From: Candidatus Zymogenaceae bacterium | GTDB taxonomy: Bacteria; Desulfobacterota; Zymogenia; Zymogenales; Zymogenaceae | Assembly: GCA_016931225.1 (NCBI GenBank) | Contig: JAFGFE010000033.1 | Location: 1 to 34,364, forward strand | Direction: 5' to 3' | DNA: 34,364 nt | Part shown: positions 1-8,614 of the stretch, one piece after another | Layout of the letters: every line of letters starts with the position of its first letter | Position numbering within the stretch: position 1 is the first letter of the stretch | Notes under the pieces: generated by a model | What the model saw: the letters and a program-made list of their open reading frames with translations, nothing else | Database searches by the model: none | Told to the model about the DNA's origin: nothing | Program-made: the position numbers and the translations under genes

Positions 1-201
1 CGAAGCGGGTGCCCGGATGCAACCGGGCTGTTAAACAAGGCGACTCGAAAAACGGAGAACGGGAGAATTCGGAAAGGACATTTTCGGTGAGCGCCCGCAA
101 CCCCCAGGGTTGCACCTGAACCCCGGACGGCGGGCTTCGAAACGGAGAATCGGGAAGGATGTGAAGAGTGGCGTAAGTGGGCGTGAGTACGGCAGAAACG
201 A
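1..201. other. Non-coding hairpin-rich stretch at window edge
   Basis: No convincing gene. It holds a perfect 6-bp hairpin (11-28, GCCCGG/CCGGGC) and a perfect 7-bp hairpin with a 3-nt loop (97-113, GCAACCC/GGGTTGC). Two imperfect direct copies of a purine-rich segment lie at about 46-85 and 136-165 (shared core CGAAA..ACGGAGAA.CGGGA). Short frames entering from the left edge stop by position 120 and look non-coding. Confidence 0.4.
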
Positions 202-235
202 CAAGACCCCGAGGGGATGAACCCACGGGGTCTTG
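202..235 (-). terminator. Hairpin 3' of tRNA-Asn
   Basis: Perfect 10-bp stem (CAAGACCCCG at 202-211 with CGGGGTCTTG at 226-235) and a 14-nt loop, 39 nt past the tRNA 3' end. On the minus strand it is followed by TCGTTTC, only a weak U-tract. A second hairpin (CCGCTG/CAGCGG, about 249-264) lies between it and the tRNA. Confidence 0.55.
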
Positions 236-273
236 CGTTAACTAAGCACCGCTGAAATCAGCGGATTGAATTT

Positions 274-349
274 TGGCTCCCCGGGCAGGACTCGAACCTG
301 CGACATGGTGGTTAACAGCCACCCGCTCTACCAACTGAGCTACCGAGGA
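274..349 (-). tRNA. tRNA-Asn (GTT)
   Basis: 76-nt cloverleaf on the minus strand. The acceptor arms TCCTCGG and CCGGGGA pair (one G-U), the discriminator is G and CCA is encoded. The T-loop core is GGTTCGAGTCC. The anticodon stem GGTGG/CCACC closes the loop CTGTTAA, giving anticodon GTT. Confidence 0.97.
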
Positions 350-363
350 TTAGGTAATTATTC

Positions 364-391
364 TTTATACCATAAAAGCATTTTATTGCAA
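364..391 (-). promoter_or_regulatory. Sigma-70-type promoter of tRNA-Asn
   Basis: Minus strand TTGCAA (391-386), 16-nt spacer, TATAAA (369-364). The -10 ends 14 nt before the tRNA 5' end, a typical distance. Confidence 0.55.
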
Positions 392-598
392 ATAAAAAAT
401 GATAAGAGAGATCTATTTTCTCTTACCACTGTTCTCTCGATTTCTTTGCGATGGAGAAGCGCCCGGCATTCTCTTTAAAATATCGATGGCCTCACCATGC
501 CCCTCCCCATCATACCTCACCCGTTTTTTCCATCCTTCTGAAGCCCACCCCTTTTAACCGCCTTTGAATCTCCTTATTCCCCCCCTATGCCCCCTCTT

Positions 599-1192
599 CT
601 ATTCGCTGGCTCCTTTTTTGATCTCCACCAACACAAGCCTGGCAACCGCCTTAAGAGTCTCGAAAACACCGGTCCCTTCGGTTGCCACGGATTCAAAATC
701 CGGTACGGTATTGGGATTGAGAAGTTTTTTCATTTCATCCAGGGGCGCCGCGTTCGGCAGGTCCCGCTTGTTGTACTGGACGACATACGGGATTTTATCA
801 AGGTTATAACCCTGTTCCTCCAGATTCACCTTCAGATTTTCGAGGCTTTCCAGGTTTGCTTCCATGCGCTCCACCTGGGAATCCGCCACAAATACGACAC
901 CGTCGACACCCTTGAGAATCAGTTTCCGACTGGCGTCATAAAAAACCTGCCCGGGAACGGTATAGAGATGAAATCTGGTGGTGAATCCGCGAATTTCTCC
1001 CAGTGAGAGGGGGAGAAAATCGAAGAAAAGCGTTCGTTCCGTCTCCGTGGCCAGAGAAATCATCTTGCCCTTGGAGTCGGGATTCGTTTTCTTGTATATG
1101 TATTGAAGATTCGTCGTCTTACCGCAGAGGCCGGGGCCATAGTAGACGATTTTACAGTTTATTTCTCTTGCAGGATAATTGATAAAAGACAT
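599..1192 (-). CDS. mglA: MglA-type small Ras-like GTPase
   Basis: A 197-residue single-domain GTPase of the MglA family, the cytoplasmic polarity switch that cycles GTP under control of its MglB partner; in myxobacteria it sets motility and cell polarity. The P-loop is GPGLCGKTT (residues 19-27), the G3 region reads TVPGQ where Ras has DxxG, and the G4 motif is NKRD. Length and the N-terminal [19 protein letters not shown] are characteristic of MglA. It lies 14 nt downstream of mglB on the same strand, the standard gene pair. No motility or pilus genes are in view, so the polarity process it serves here is unknown. Confidence 0.93.
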   Translation of the reverse strand: MSFINYPAREINCKIVYYGPGLCGKTTNLQYIYKKTNPDSKGKMISLATETERTLFFDFLPLSLGEIRGFTTRFHLYTVPGQVFYDASRKLILKGVDGVVFVADSQVERMEANLESLENLKVNLEEQGYNLDKIPYVVQYNKRDLPNAAPLDEMKKLLNPNTVPDFESVATEGTGVFETLKAVARLVLVEIKKGASE

Positions 1193-1206
1193 GGAACCCG
1201 TTCTCT

Positions 1207-1695
1207 CTATTCGCTAAAGAGCCTATCGATATCTTCGTCAGTGATCTCGGCAAAGGGTGATACGCCCTCTTCAGTTTTAGACTCAACTTTCTTCATGAGA
1301 TCATCAAAGATTTTTGTGAGATCCTCTCCGGCCTTCTTGGCGCGCAGCCGCACCAGACCCAAAGATGAACGCTCATCAAAAATCACAACCATGATAACCC
1401 TGCGTCCAACTATTGAAATATAGATATTATCCCGATATCCCTCGTGAAATATTATGGTAAACTCTTTTTCCCCCAGGAGCTTTGCCATGCTGCCTGTGGC
1501 GGCAATATTTCCTGCGGTCAGCGAGGCAAGGGAAGTCGTATCGAGATTCTCCGTTTCCCCGGTACTGGCGATCAACTGCCCGTTCCGATCCACGAGGAAA
1601 AGGACTTTTGCGTTTGTCTCGGTGTAGAGCTTCTCAAGAACTTCGTTTATTTGTTTGAACTGGTCATCATAAAGTATCAGCTGCGTGAAGCTCAT
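1207..1695 (-). CDS. mglB: MglB-like Roadblock/LC7 protein, MglA partner
   Basis: A 162-residue protein with a Roadblock/LC7 fold over roughly residues 5-120 and a charged helical tail. MglB is the GTPase-activating partner of MglA and works as a homodimer. Features include [16 protein letters not shown] near residues 33-47 and the central helix with [22 protein letters not shown]. The ATG is preceded by GGGGAGATGGTAG, a usable ribosome-binding site. First gene of a two-gene mglBA unit with its own promoter (1740-1768). Confidence 0.88.
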   Translation of the reverse strand: MSFTQLILYDDQFKQINEVLEKLYTETNAKVLFLVDRNGQLIASTGETENLDTTSLASLTAGNIAATGSMAKLLGEKEFTIIFHEGYRDNIYISIVGRRVIMVVIFDERSSLGLVRLRAKKAGEDLTKIFDDLMKKVESKTEEGVSPFAEITDEDIDRLFSE

Positions 1696-1739
1696 CTACC
1701 ATCTCCCCAATAAAACAATAAGCCTCGGTTCATTCTGAG

Positions 1740-1768
1740 ACTATATCAGAACAAAAATTTTTTTTCAA
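1740..1768 (-). promoter_or_regulatory. Sigma-70-type promoter of mglBA
   Basis: Minus strand TTGAAA (1768-1763), 17-nt spacer, TATAGT (1745-1740), about 45 nt upstream of the mglB ATG, in the AT-rich gap after the NuoG-like gene. Confidence 0.5.
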
Positions 1769-1781
1769 CATTTTTTTTACT

Positions 1782-2501
1782 TCAACGACAACATTCGCAC
1801 ACATCAGCAATCTCATTCGGAAGACCTTTTTCCTCTTTCATGAACTGAACCAGTCGCTCGGTACAGAAGTACTCACCGCATTCTCTGCACTCAACCAACT
1901 TCAATTCCACCTTCCAGTTTTTTAAGTATCGTATGCCGTCCCTATCCTCCATGGTGAGATAATCGGTGGGACAGACATAGACACAGGAGCCGCAGCCGAT
2001 GCATGTTTCCGACGGGTCCATGTAGGGTGTGGTGGGCATACGGCTGATCCCCCGATTTTGGAACCCTATGGCGTTCGCCCCCACAACCTCGGAACATGCC
2101 CGTACGCACATACCGCACAGAATACAGTCGTCGCCGATTTTTTTGAATCTCGTATCATTGACACCAAGACGATCGGCAAGTTTTTGTATCTCCCGGTTGC
2201 CCGAAGCCCGGGCCATGAGGAGCTCCAGAATGACGTTCCTGGTGGAAACAACGCGCTCGGTATCGGTGTTGATGATCAAACCGTCGTCGGGATAGTAATT
2301 GCAGGAAGTGACGACCCGTGTGCGTCCGCGCTGTTCTATCTCCACCAGACACATACGGCACGCGCCATACGGCTCCAGCGCGTCGTTATGGCACAGGGTC
2401 GGGATATACACGTGAGCCCGTCTGGCGATATCCAGGATGCTGTCTCCCAATGATGCGGTAATCTCTTTCCCATTCAGTGTAACGGTAATGGTCTGTTCCA
2501 T
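1782..2501 (-). CDS. NuoG-N/HoxU-like iron-sulfur subunit
   Basis: A 239-residue electron-transfer subunit resembling the N-terminal part of complex I NuoG or HoxU. A plant-type [2Fe-2S] domain has C37, C48, C51 and C67. Two [4Fe-4S] motifs follow (C126/129/132/136 and C167/170/173/177). The His/Cys [4Fe-4S] motif normally between them is missing, and there is no molybdopterin or H-cluster domain. The tail has six further Cys (205, 208, 213, 235, 237, 238), perhaps another metal site. The ATG at 2501 is preferred: it lies 8 nt after the stop of the NuoF-like gene, with GAGG upstream. Last gene of the por operon. Likely role: passing electrons between the flavoprotein and the 2-oxoacid oxidoreductase or ferredoxin. 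Confidence 0.85.
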   Translation of the reverse strand: MEQTITVTLNGKEITASLGDSILDIARRAHVYIPTLCHNDALEPYGACRMCLVEIEQRGRTRVVTSCNYYPDDGLIINTDTERVVSTRNVILELLMARASGNREIQKLADRLGVNDTRFKKIGDDCILCGMCVRACSEVVGANAIGFQNRGISRMPTTPYMDPSETCIGCGSCVYVCPTDYLTMEDRDGIRYLKNWKVELKLVECRECGEYFCTERLVQFMKEEKGLPNEIADVCECCR

Positions 2502-2509
2502 ACCTACCT

Positions 2510-4360
2510 CTATGTAATACGAACCGCGTCCGTGGGGCAGACTTCGTAACATGCCCGACAGCGGATACATATCGATTTATCAATTGTATGGGGCTTCTTG
2601 TTTTCCCCGGCTATGGCCGATACGGGACACACCTTGGCGCATCGGGTACAGCCGATACAGGCATCCTTGTCGATGGAGAACTCTATCAGGTCCGGACACA
2701 CGCCTGCGGGACACCGCTTCTCTTTAATGTGGGCCTCGTATTCATCCCGAAAATATTTGATTGTGGAGATCACCGGGTTGGCGGCACTGCCGCCAAGTGC
2801 GCAGAGCGATCCCCAGGTCATGGCGCCTCCCAAATCTTCCAAAAGCTCGATGTCGCCGTCCTTTCCCTCACCTGAGGTGATGCGTTCGAGGATGATGAGC
2901 ATCTGCCGCAGTCCCTCCCGGCAGGGAACGCACTTGCCGCACGACTCATCCACCAGGAAGTTGATGAAATACTTCGCGATATCAACCATGCAGGTTTGGT
3001 CGTCCATGACGATCATACCGCCGGAACCCATCATGGAGCCGAGCTTCGTCAGCTCGTCGAAGTCCACCTTCGTATCCAGGTACTTTTCGGGAATACAGCC
3101 GCCGGAGGGACCGCCGGTCTGGACCGCCTTGAAGGCACGGTCATTGAGGATACCGCCGCCGATATCATAGATGATCTGGCGCAGCGTGTATCCCATGGGG
3201 ACCTCCACAAGACCCACATTTTTGACGCTCCCCACCAGGGAGAACACCTTGGTGCCCTTGCTGGTATCGGTTCCCACCGAGGTGAACCAGTCCGCCCCCC
3301 TGCCGATAATGAGGGGGACATTCGCCCAGGTCTCCACGTTGTTGAGGTTGGTCGGTAGGTCCCACAATCCCTTCTCGGCTGAGCGGACATACTTGGCCCT
3401 GGGCTCGCCCACCTTTCCCATGATGGAGGCCATCAGGGCCGATGATTCGCCGCAGACAAACGCCCCGCCACCGCGAACGATCTCGATATCGAAGGAAAAG
3501 TCTGTACCCAGGACGTTCTTCCCAAGAAATCCCATCTCCCGGGCGTCATCCAGGGCCTTTTTCAGGTTCTTCAACGCTAAAGGATATTCCATACGGACGT
3601 AAATATACCCGGTATCCGTACCGATGGCGTATGCGCCGATGATCATCCCCTCGATGACGCTGTGGGGGTCGCCCTCCATGATCGAGCGGTCCATGAACGC
3701 CCCGGGATCGCCCTCGTCACCGTTGCAGATAATGAACTTGCGTTCGCCTTCAGCATCAATGACCGTGCGCCACTTGCGGCCGGCAGGAAAGCCTCCGCCC
3801 CCTCGTCCCCGGAGATCGGCCTTTTCCACCTCTTCGACGACTTCGGACGGCGTCATATCCGACAGCGCCCTCGCAAGGGCGCCGTAGCCGCCCACGGCGA
3901 TGTACTCATCGATGTTTGTGGGGTCTATTTTTCCGTTGTTCCGGAGCACCCAGCGCAATTGACCCTTGTAAAAAGGGATATTCTCTTCTGAGAGAATCTC
4001 CTTTTTCGTGTTCGGATCCTTATAGAGATTTTTTTTGAAGACCCCGCCCTCGACAAGGGTGGATTTCACAATATCCGGTACCTGCTTGGGTCCCACCCTT
4101 TCATAGAATACACCCTGGGGAAGAAAAACCACGAGAGGTCCTCGCTCGCAGAAACCGTGGCATCCGGTCATTTTTACATCAACATTCGCCTTCAAATTCT
4201 GGGCTTTCAGCTCTTCTTCGAAGACATGGGCGACCTCCATGCTGCCGTTTGAAAGACAGCCGGTGCCACCGCAGACCAGAATTTTTTGTCGATCCGGATC
4301 CTGGGATTCCACCAGCGATGTGCGATAGGATTCTAACTTCGCCGCTGATTCAATTCTCAT
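2510..4360 (-). CDS. NuoF/HydB-type NADH-binding flavoprotein
   Basis: A 616-residue diaphorase subunit of the HydB/HndC type. The N-terminal thioredoxin-like [2Fe-2S] domain has C30, C35, C67 and C71. The FMN/NADH domain includes [13 protein letters not shown] (185-197) and [10 protein letters not shown] (213-222), followed by an SLBB region. The NuoF [4Fe-4S] cluster uses C474, C477, C480 and C520. A C-terminal bacterial ferredoxin domain has two [4Fe-4S] sites (C568/571/574/578 and C598/601/604/608). Family members oxidise or reduce NAD(P)(H) at FMN, and the HydBC core can bifurcate electrons between NAD and ferredoxin. It is 15 nt after the NuoE-like gene. No hydrogenase subunit is present, so the neighbouring 2-oxoacid oxidoreductase is the likely partner. 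Confidence 0.92.
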   Translation of the reverse strand: MRIESAAKLESYRTSLVESQDPDRQKILVCGGTGCLSNGSMEVAHVFEEELKAQNLKANVDVKMTGCHGFCERGPLVVFLPQGVFYERVGPKQVPDIVKSTLVEGGVFKKNLYKDPNTKKEILSEENIPFYKGQLRWVLRNNGKIDPTNIDEYIAVGGYGALARALSDMTPSEVVEEVEKADLRGRGGGGFPAGRKWRTVIDAEGERKFIICNGDEGDPGAFMDRSIMEGDPHSVIEGMIIGAYAIGTDTGYIYVRMEYPLALKNLKKALDDAREMGFLGKNVLGTDFSFDIEIVRGGGAFVCGESSALMASIMGKVGEPRAKYVRSAEKGLWDLPTNLNNVETWANVPLIIGRGADWFTSVGTDTSKGTKVFSLVGSVKNVGLVEVPMGYTLRQIIYDIGGGILNDRAFKAVQTGGPSGGCIPEKYLDTKVDFDELTKLGSMMGSGGMIVMDDQTCMVDIAKYFINFLVDESCGKCVPCREGLRQMLIILERITSGEGKDGDIELLEDLGGAMTWGSLCALGGSAANPVISTIKYFRDEYEAHIKEKRCPAGVCPDLIEFSIDKDACIGCTRCAKVCPVSAIAGENKKPHTIDKSICIRCRACYEVCPTDAVRIT

Positions 4361-4375
4361 TAATGCGACCTTCTA

Positions 4376-4843
4376 TTATTTATTATTTATATATGCATTG
4401 ATAACCCTTTCGATCTTTTCCATGGTCATTTTTCCGTGATTGTCTTCATCCACCTGTACCAGCGGCGCCAGTGCACAGGCTCCCAGACAGTTGACCGTCT
4501 CCAGGGTGAACATTTTATCTGATGTGGTCTTGCCCGCTTTGACGTTCAGTGAGCGTTCAAAGCCCTCGGCGATGCGTTTACCCCCCTTTATATGGCATGC
4601 GGTGCCGAGACACACCTTGATTTCATGCCTGCCCCGGGGCTCCAAGCTGAACGCCTTATAAAACGTTGCGATATGGTATATCTGCGGCTCGGGGATATCC
4701 AGGGTTTCTGATAACTGTGCGACCGCCTCCCTGGGAATATAGCGATACTCGGATTGAATGTCTTGGAGCATCTGGATGATCCGGGATTTCTCCGAGCCGA
4801 AGGAATTAATGACATTCTCAACAAACGCGGGGTTGTATGACAT
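4376..4843 (-). CDS. NuoE/HydC-like [2Fe-2S] subunit
   Basis: A 155-residue thioredoxin-fold subunit of the 24-kDa NuoE family. An N-terminal helical bundle (about 1-65) is followed by the [2Fe-2S] domain with C78, C83, C119 and C123 (CLGTAC and CLGAC). Family role: relay of electrons from the NuoF-type FMN subunit. Translated 20 nt after porB and 15 nt before the NuoF-like gene, so one transcript probably makes the 2-oxoacid oxidoreductase and the diaphorase together. Confidence 0.92.
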   Translation of the reverse strand: MSYNPAFVENVINSFGSEKSRIIQMLQDIQSEYRYIPREAVAQLSETLDIPEPQIYHIATFYKAFSLEPRGRHEIKVCLGTACHIKGGKRIAEGFERSLNVKAGKTTSDKMFTLETVNCLGACALAPLVQVDEDNHGKMTMEKIERVINAYINNK

Positions 4844-4862
4844 ACAATACGATCCTCTGCGC

Positions 4863-5840
4863 TTACATTTCGGTGAGTTTTAATAGCTTTTCGTATTCAG
4901 CATCCACCCGTTCTTGGATGGACTGAATATCGTCCTCAGTCAGGTGGCGAAATCGCCCCTGGCCCTTGAAATATTCGGTGACGGGGCGTCGTTTTGCATT
5001 CTTTTTTTTCATTCTGTAGACGCCGTCTTCCACTTCATACAGGGGAAATATCCCCGTCTGCACCGCCAGCTTCCCGTACTTGATTGAGAGGTGCGAGGGA
5101 ATGCGCCATCCCGTGGGACACACGGAAAGACAATGGATATATGCAGGTCCCCCGGAATCGACGGCCTTTCTGATCTTCTCCTGGAGATCGAATGGATAGC
5201 TCGAACAGGCGGTGGCCACATACGGGATATTATGGGCCGCGGCGATTTTCGGCATATCCTTTTTCCAGGTGCTCTGTCCCTGGGACTTTTTCCCAGAGGG
5301 AGAGGTGGTGGTTGTGGCGCCGAATGGGGTGGAACTGGAGCGCTGGATTCCCGTGTTCATGTATGCTTCGTTGTCGAAACAGACATAGATGAAATCCTCG
5401 TGCTGTCTCTCAAGGGCGCCGGAAAGGGCCTGCAGCCCGATATCGCTGGTTCCCCCGTCTCCGGCCATGCCTATGGAGATGACGCGTTTATCCGGGATAC
5501 GCCCCTTCCTCCTGAGCACCTTTAATCCCGCCGCCATCCCTGAGGCGACGGCGGCTGCGTTCTCGAAGGCAACGTGAATCCACGGCACCCGCCATGCAGT
5601 CAATGGCAGGGGGGATGAAACGATCTCCATGCAGCCGGTGGCGTTTCCTATAACGATATCGTCACCCAGGGCCTTCAGTACGTGACGGACGGCCAGGGCT
5701 TCTGCACACCCCTGGCACGCCCGATGTCCCTGGGCGAAATTCTCCACCTGGTTCATCAGGTTGGGTGCGAAAACCGAGTATGTATCTGTACGTGTATCCG
5801 TATGTGTGTCCACGCGAGTGTCTGTGTATGTGTCCATCAT
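4863..5840 (-). CDS. porB: 2-Oxoacid:ferredoxin oxidoreductase, beta subunit (PorB type)
   Basis: A 325-residue TPP-binding subunit that decarboxylates a 2-oxoacid and passes electrons to a [4Fe-4S] cluster. The TPP motif starts at GDGG (about 128) and ends at FDNE (about 158). Cluster ligands are C42, C45, C70 and C241, the pyruvate:ferredoxin type set. Start: the ATG at 5840 overlaps the porA stop in ATGA (5837-5840), and an adjacent second ATG is equally possible. Residues 3-20 form an unusual Asp-Thr repeat before the conserved domain. The sequence looks most like pyruvate oxidoreductases, but 2-oxoacid specificity cannot be fixed by reading. Confidence 0.92.
   Translation of the reverse strand: MMDTYTDTRVDTHTDTRTDTYSVFAPNLMNQVENFAQGHRACQGCAEALAVRHVLKALGDDIVIGNATGCMEIVSSPLPLTAWRVPWIHVAFENAAAVASGMAAGLKVLRRKGRIPDKRVISIGMAGDGGTSDIGLQALSGALERQHEDFIYVCFDNEAYMNTGIQRSSSTPFGATTTTSPSGKKSQGQSTWKKDMPKIAAAHNIPYVATACSSYPFDLQEKIRKAVDSGGPAYIHCLSVCPTGWRIPSHLSIKYGKLAVQTGIFPLYEVEDGVYRMKKKNAKRRPVTEYFKGQGRFRHLTEDDIQSIQERVDAEYEKLLKLTEM
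5780..5837 (-). repeat. GAYACN hexamer repeat coding for an Asp-Thr tract
   Basis: The start of porB consists of degenerate 6-bp units of the form GACAC(A/G)/GATACN, encoding alternating D-T with Y, R, V or H between. The remaining porB sequence has no such pattern. It may come from slippage expansion. Confidence 0.6.
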
Positions 5841-7012
5841 TCTCTTAATCCAACCATATAATAATTTTCCCACCGGCCCATTTTTAACGCGTCCATGGCG
5901 GTGTGGTATATTCCGGCAATCTGGTCAGGCGGTACATCCCGACCGGAAAGGCCTGCGATGAAATCAAAGATGTTCGGCTTTGCATCAGCATTGTACATGA
6001 CCGATTTGATTTCGACCGCCAGCGGACCTCCTATGGAACCGAGGGACAGAGTGCGATCTATTACGAGTACATTCTTGAATTTTCTCAGGGTGGAAATCAC
6101 GTCGTCTACCGGGAAGGGCCGAAACAGACGAATCTTAACCAGACCGACATTAATCCCGTTTTCCCGCATCTCATCTACGGTCTCCATGACAACGCCGGAA
6201 AAGCTCCCCATTGTCACGAAGACGGTATCCGCATCGTCGGTACGATATTCCTCCACCGGGGTATATGTGCGTCCGGTCAGTTTTCCCCATTCCTCCCATA
6301 TTTCGCAGATGACGTTATACGATTCGTGGAGGGCCACTTCATGGGCCTTCTTCGTCTCAGTGAAGAGTTCCGGCATGGCGAAGGCGCCCATGGTTACCGG
6401 ATTGTCCGGGTGCATGGTATACAGCGGATCATAGGGGGGAAGAAAGCCATCCACCTCCTCCTGGCCGACCGGCACGTACGGCTCGATGACGTGACTCAGG
6501 ATGAATCCGTCCATGTTGACGATCACCGGCAGCAGCACCCGCCGATCCTCGGCGATACGAAAGGCACAAATCGTCTGATCGTAGTCCTCCTGTCCGTCCT
6601 CCACAAATACCATGATCCAGCCGCAGTCACGATTGGCCATGATGTCACTGTGATCATTCCAGATGGTAAGCGGCGCCGAAAGCGTCCGGTTCGCCACAGT
6701 CAGCACAATTGGGAGGCGCATGGGCGCCGCAGCGTACAGGACTTCGCTCATAAGCTGCAATCCCTGGGACGCGGTGGCGGTATAGGTCCGCGCACCGACG
6801 GCGGAACTGCCACAGCAGGCACTCATGGCGGAATGCTCGCTTTCCACACAGATATATTCCGCATCCAGCTCACCGTCGGCCACCAATTCAGAGAGGTGCT
6901 CGACTATGTGAGTCTGGGGCGTAATGGGATATGCGGCGATGACGTCCACCTTGGCCTGTTTCACTGCCTCGCTCACCATAAGGGAAACTTCCATGCCGAT
7001 TCGATTACTCAT
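5837..7012 (-). CDS. porA: 2-Oxoacid:ferredoxin oxidoreductase, alpha subunit
   Basis: A 391-residue alpha subunit forming the substrate pocket with PorB. It has the family signature YPITPQT (residues 28-34), the ESEHSAMSACCGSSAVGARTYTATASQG region (about 57-84) that contacts TPP, and a C-terminal domain with IRLFRPFP. It starts directly after the porD stop and overlaps porB by 4 nt, indicating translational coupling. In four-subunit enzymes gamma, delta, alpha and beta are separate chains, as here. Confidence 0.93.
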   Translation of the reverse strand: MSNRIGMEVSLMVSEAVKQAKVDVIAAYPITPQTHIVEHLSELVADGELDAEYICVESEHSAMSACCGSSAVGARTYTATASQGLQLMSEVLYAAAPMRLPIVLTVANRTLSAPLTIWNDHSDIMANRDCGWIMVFVEDGQEDYDQTICAFRIAEDRRVLLPVIVNMDGFILSHVIEPYVPVGQEEVDGFLPPYDPLYTMHPDNPVTMGAFAMPELFTETKKAHEVALHESYNVICEIWEEWGKLTGRTYTPVEEYRTDDADTVFVTMGSFSGVVMETVDEMRENGINVGLVKIRLFRPFPVDDVISTLRKFKNVLVIDRTLSLGSIGGPLAVEIKSVMYNADAKPNIFDFIAGLSGRDVPPDQIAGIYHTAMDALKMGRWENYYMVGLRE

Positions 7013-7306
7013 TTATGATACTTCCTCCTGCATGGAAATACAACCGCTCGGACACTGCTGGGCACAGATACCGCACCCCTTGCAGTATTCAAGATCGGCC
7101 GAGAAGTATCCGTCTTTCTTCTGGTAAATGGCCATGTCCGGACAGAAATTCCAACAGACGGCGCATCGGATGCACTTGCTCTCGTCAAAAACGGGCTGCT
7201 GGGATTTCCAATCTCCGGTCTTATAGCTGATTGAGTTGCCAGGCTCGTCTACGACGTTCCCGACAGTCAAATCCCTCCAGGTATATTCTTCCATCGGTTT
7301 AGCCAA
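7013..7306 (-). CDS. porD: 2-Oxoacid:ferredoxin oxidoreductase, delta (ferredoxin) subunit
   Basis: A 97-residue 2[4Fe-4S] ferredoxin-like subunit with the motifs CIRCAVCWNFCP and CKGCGICAQQCP. It carries electrons from the PorB cluster outwards. An N-terminal extension of about 40 residues, including the W-rich SYKTGDWKSQQPVFDESKC segment, is typical of PorD. It starts 4 nt after porC ends and abuts porA. Confidence 0.92.
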   Translation of the reverse strand: MAKPMEEYTWRDLTVGNVVDEPGNSISYKTGDWKSQQPVFDESKCIRCAVCWNFCPDMAIYQKKDGYFSADLEYCKGCGICAQQCPSGCISMQEEVS

Positions 7307-7310
7307 AACG

Positions 7311-7859
7311 TCATACCTCCATCTTCGTCTCAGAAATGGCCTTTTTGAAGGCGCTTATGTTCTTTTCGGCGATCCTGCCGAACCGATGTTTAAGCGGCTC
7401 CAGCATCGATTCCTCCTTCACCACATTTGATGTGACCACCAGGGATCCGAGCATGGTTGTGTTGGTGATCGGGAGGCCGAGCACCTCCTTGGCAATGGCC
7501 GATGCGTCGACAACCGCAAGACGAGACTTATAGCCGTACTGCTTTCGTATCTCAGACACGGTCTTGTTGGTGTTGATGATCACCAATCCATCGCCGTTCA
7601 TACCGTTCTCAGGATTGATAATCTCAAGCAGACTCGGGTCCAGAACCACCGCGAAGTTCGGCTCGTATATCTTCGATCGAAGACGAATGGGTTTGTCATC
7701 AACCCTGGCAAACGCCATGACCGGCGCGCCCCGACGCTCGGGACCGAAATTCGGGAACGCCTGGGCATACCTATCTTCAGATATGGCCGCATAGGCCACC
7801 ATCTCCGCGGATGTTACCGCTCCTTGACCTCCCCGGCCGTGAAAGATAATCTCAATCAC
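7311..7859 (-). CDS. porC: 2-Oxoacid:ferredoxin oxidoreductase, gamma subunit
   Basis: A 182-residue gamma subunit with the family start IEIIFHGRGGQGAVTSAEM and the substrate-region motif FPNFGPERRGAPV. A GTG start at 7859 is chosen because GGAGG stands 4 nt upstream and the conserved domain begins at residue 2; an in-frame ATG at 7910 would add 17 residues unlike the family. First gene of the seven-gene operon porC-D-A-B plus the NuoE-, NuoF- and NuoG-like subunits. In the family this subunit helps bind coenzyme A. Confidence 0.9.
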   Translation of the reverse strand: MIEIIFHGRGGQGAVTSAEMVAYAAISEDRYAQAFPNFGPERRGAPVMAFARVDDKPIRLRSKIYEPNFAVVLDPSLLEIINPENGMNGDGLVIINTNKTVSEIRKQYGYKSRLAVVDASAIAKEVLGLPITNTTMLGSLVVTSNVVKEESMLEPLKHRFGRIAEKNISAFKKAISETKMEV

Positions 7860-7931
7860 AGGACCTCCTGTCATACCGTAACTGCAAGAAAGAATATTAC
7901 GGGGAATCATGGAATTATGAAATAGTTTTAA

Positions 7932-7960
7932 ATCCTCCCATTTTTCTTCGATTTTGTCAA
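7932..7960 (-). promoter_or_regulatory. Possible promoter of the por operon
   Basis: In the 154-bp gap between recR and porC the minus strand has a consensus TTGACA (7960-7955), but with 17-nt spacing the -10 reads only GAGGAT. A weak or activator-dependent promoter is possible. Confidence 0.3.
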
Positions 7961-8013
7961 GATTATTACGAAAAATATAGTAAACTTTTATTTCTATTTT
8001 GTATGGAAACCGC

Positions 8014-8613
8014 TCACATTTCCCTTCGATTATTCAACGCCGCCTGCAACGTTGCGGGATCGAAGTATTCCAGGTCTCCCCCGGCGGGGATTCCCTGGGC
8101 GATGCGGCTGATGGATATCGAAATCCCGGAGAGCGCGTCCTGGATGTAGTGAGCGGTCACCTCGCCCTCTTTGGTTGGATTGGTCGCGATGATGATCTCC
8201 TTCACGTTGTGTTCCTTCACCCTGGCAACCAGCTCCTGTATCCGAAGCTCTCCCGGTCCTGTACCGCTCATGGGAGAGATCACCCCGTGAAGAACGTGGT
8301 AGAGCCCCCGATACGAACCCGCTTTTTCCAGGGCCCTGAGATCCCGGGGATCCTCAACCACGCACACTACCGATGCATCTCGCTTCGCATCCGTGCAGAT
8401 ACGGCACGGATCGGTGGGGGAAAAATCAAAACAGACGGAACATGAGGTTATTTTTTCTTTGACCTCAATGATGGCCGAGGCGATGGACCTGGCGTCCCGG
8501 GCGGACATCCCCACAACGGCATACGCCAAGCGTTGGGCGGATTTCTCCCCGATGCCGGGGAGCCGGGTCAGCTCGCGAGTGAGCCTCCTGATAGGTTCAT
8601 CATCCCGGGACAT
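8014..8613 (-). CDS. recR: Recombination mediator RecR
   Basis: A 199-residue RecR, the ring-forming DNA clamp that acts with RecO/RecF to load RecA at gaps. It has an N-terminal helix-hairpin-helix (LTRLPGIGEKSAQRLA, about 15-30), a C4 zinc finger (C58, C61, C70, C73), a Toprim domain (VVEDPRDL to TNPTKEGE) and the C-terminal GIPAGGDLEYFDPATL segment. Complete and typical length. It starts immediately after ybaB, in the classical dnaX-ybaB-recR order. Confidence 0.97.
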   Translation of the reverse strand: MSRDDEPIRRLTRELTRLPGIGEKSAQRLAYAVVGMSARDARSIASAIIEVKEKITSCSVCFDFSPTDPCRICTDAKRDASVVCVVEDPRDLRALEKAGSYRGLYHVLHGVISPMSGTGPGELRIQELVARVKEHNVKEIIIATNPTKEGEVTAHYIQDALSGISISISRIAQGIPAGGDLEYFDPATLQAALNNRREM

Positions 8614-8614
8614 G

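Noticed and set aside
5903-7018. 371-codon plus-strand frame opposite porA
   Set aside because: Antisense shadow of a complete porA with all family motifs; no SD or family features.
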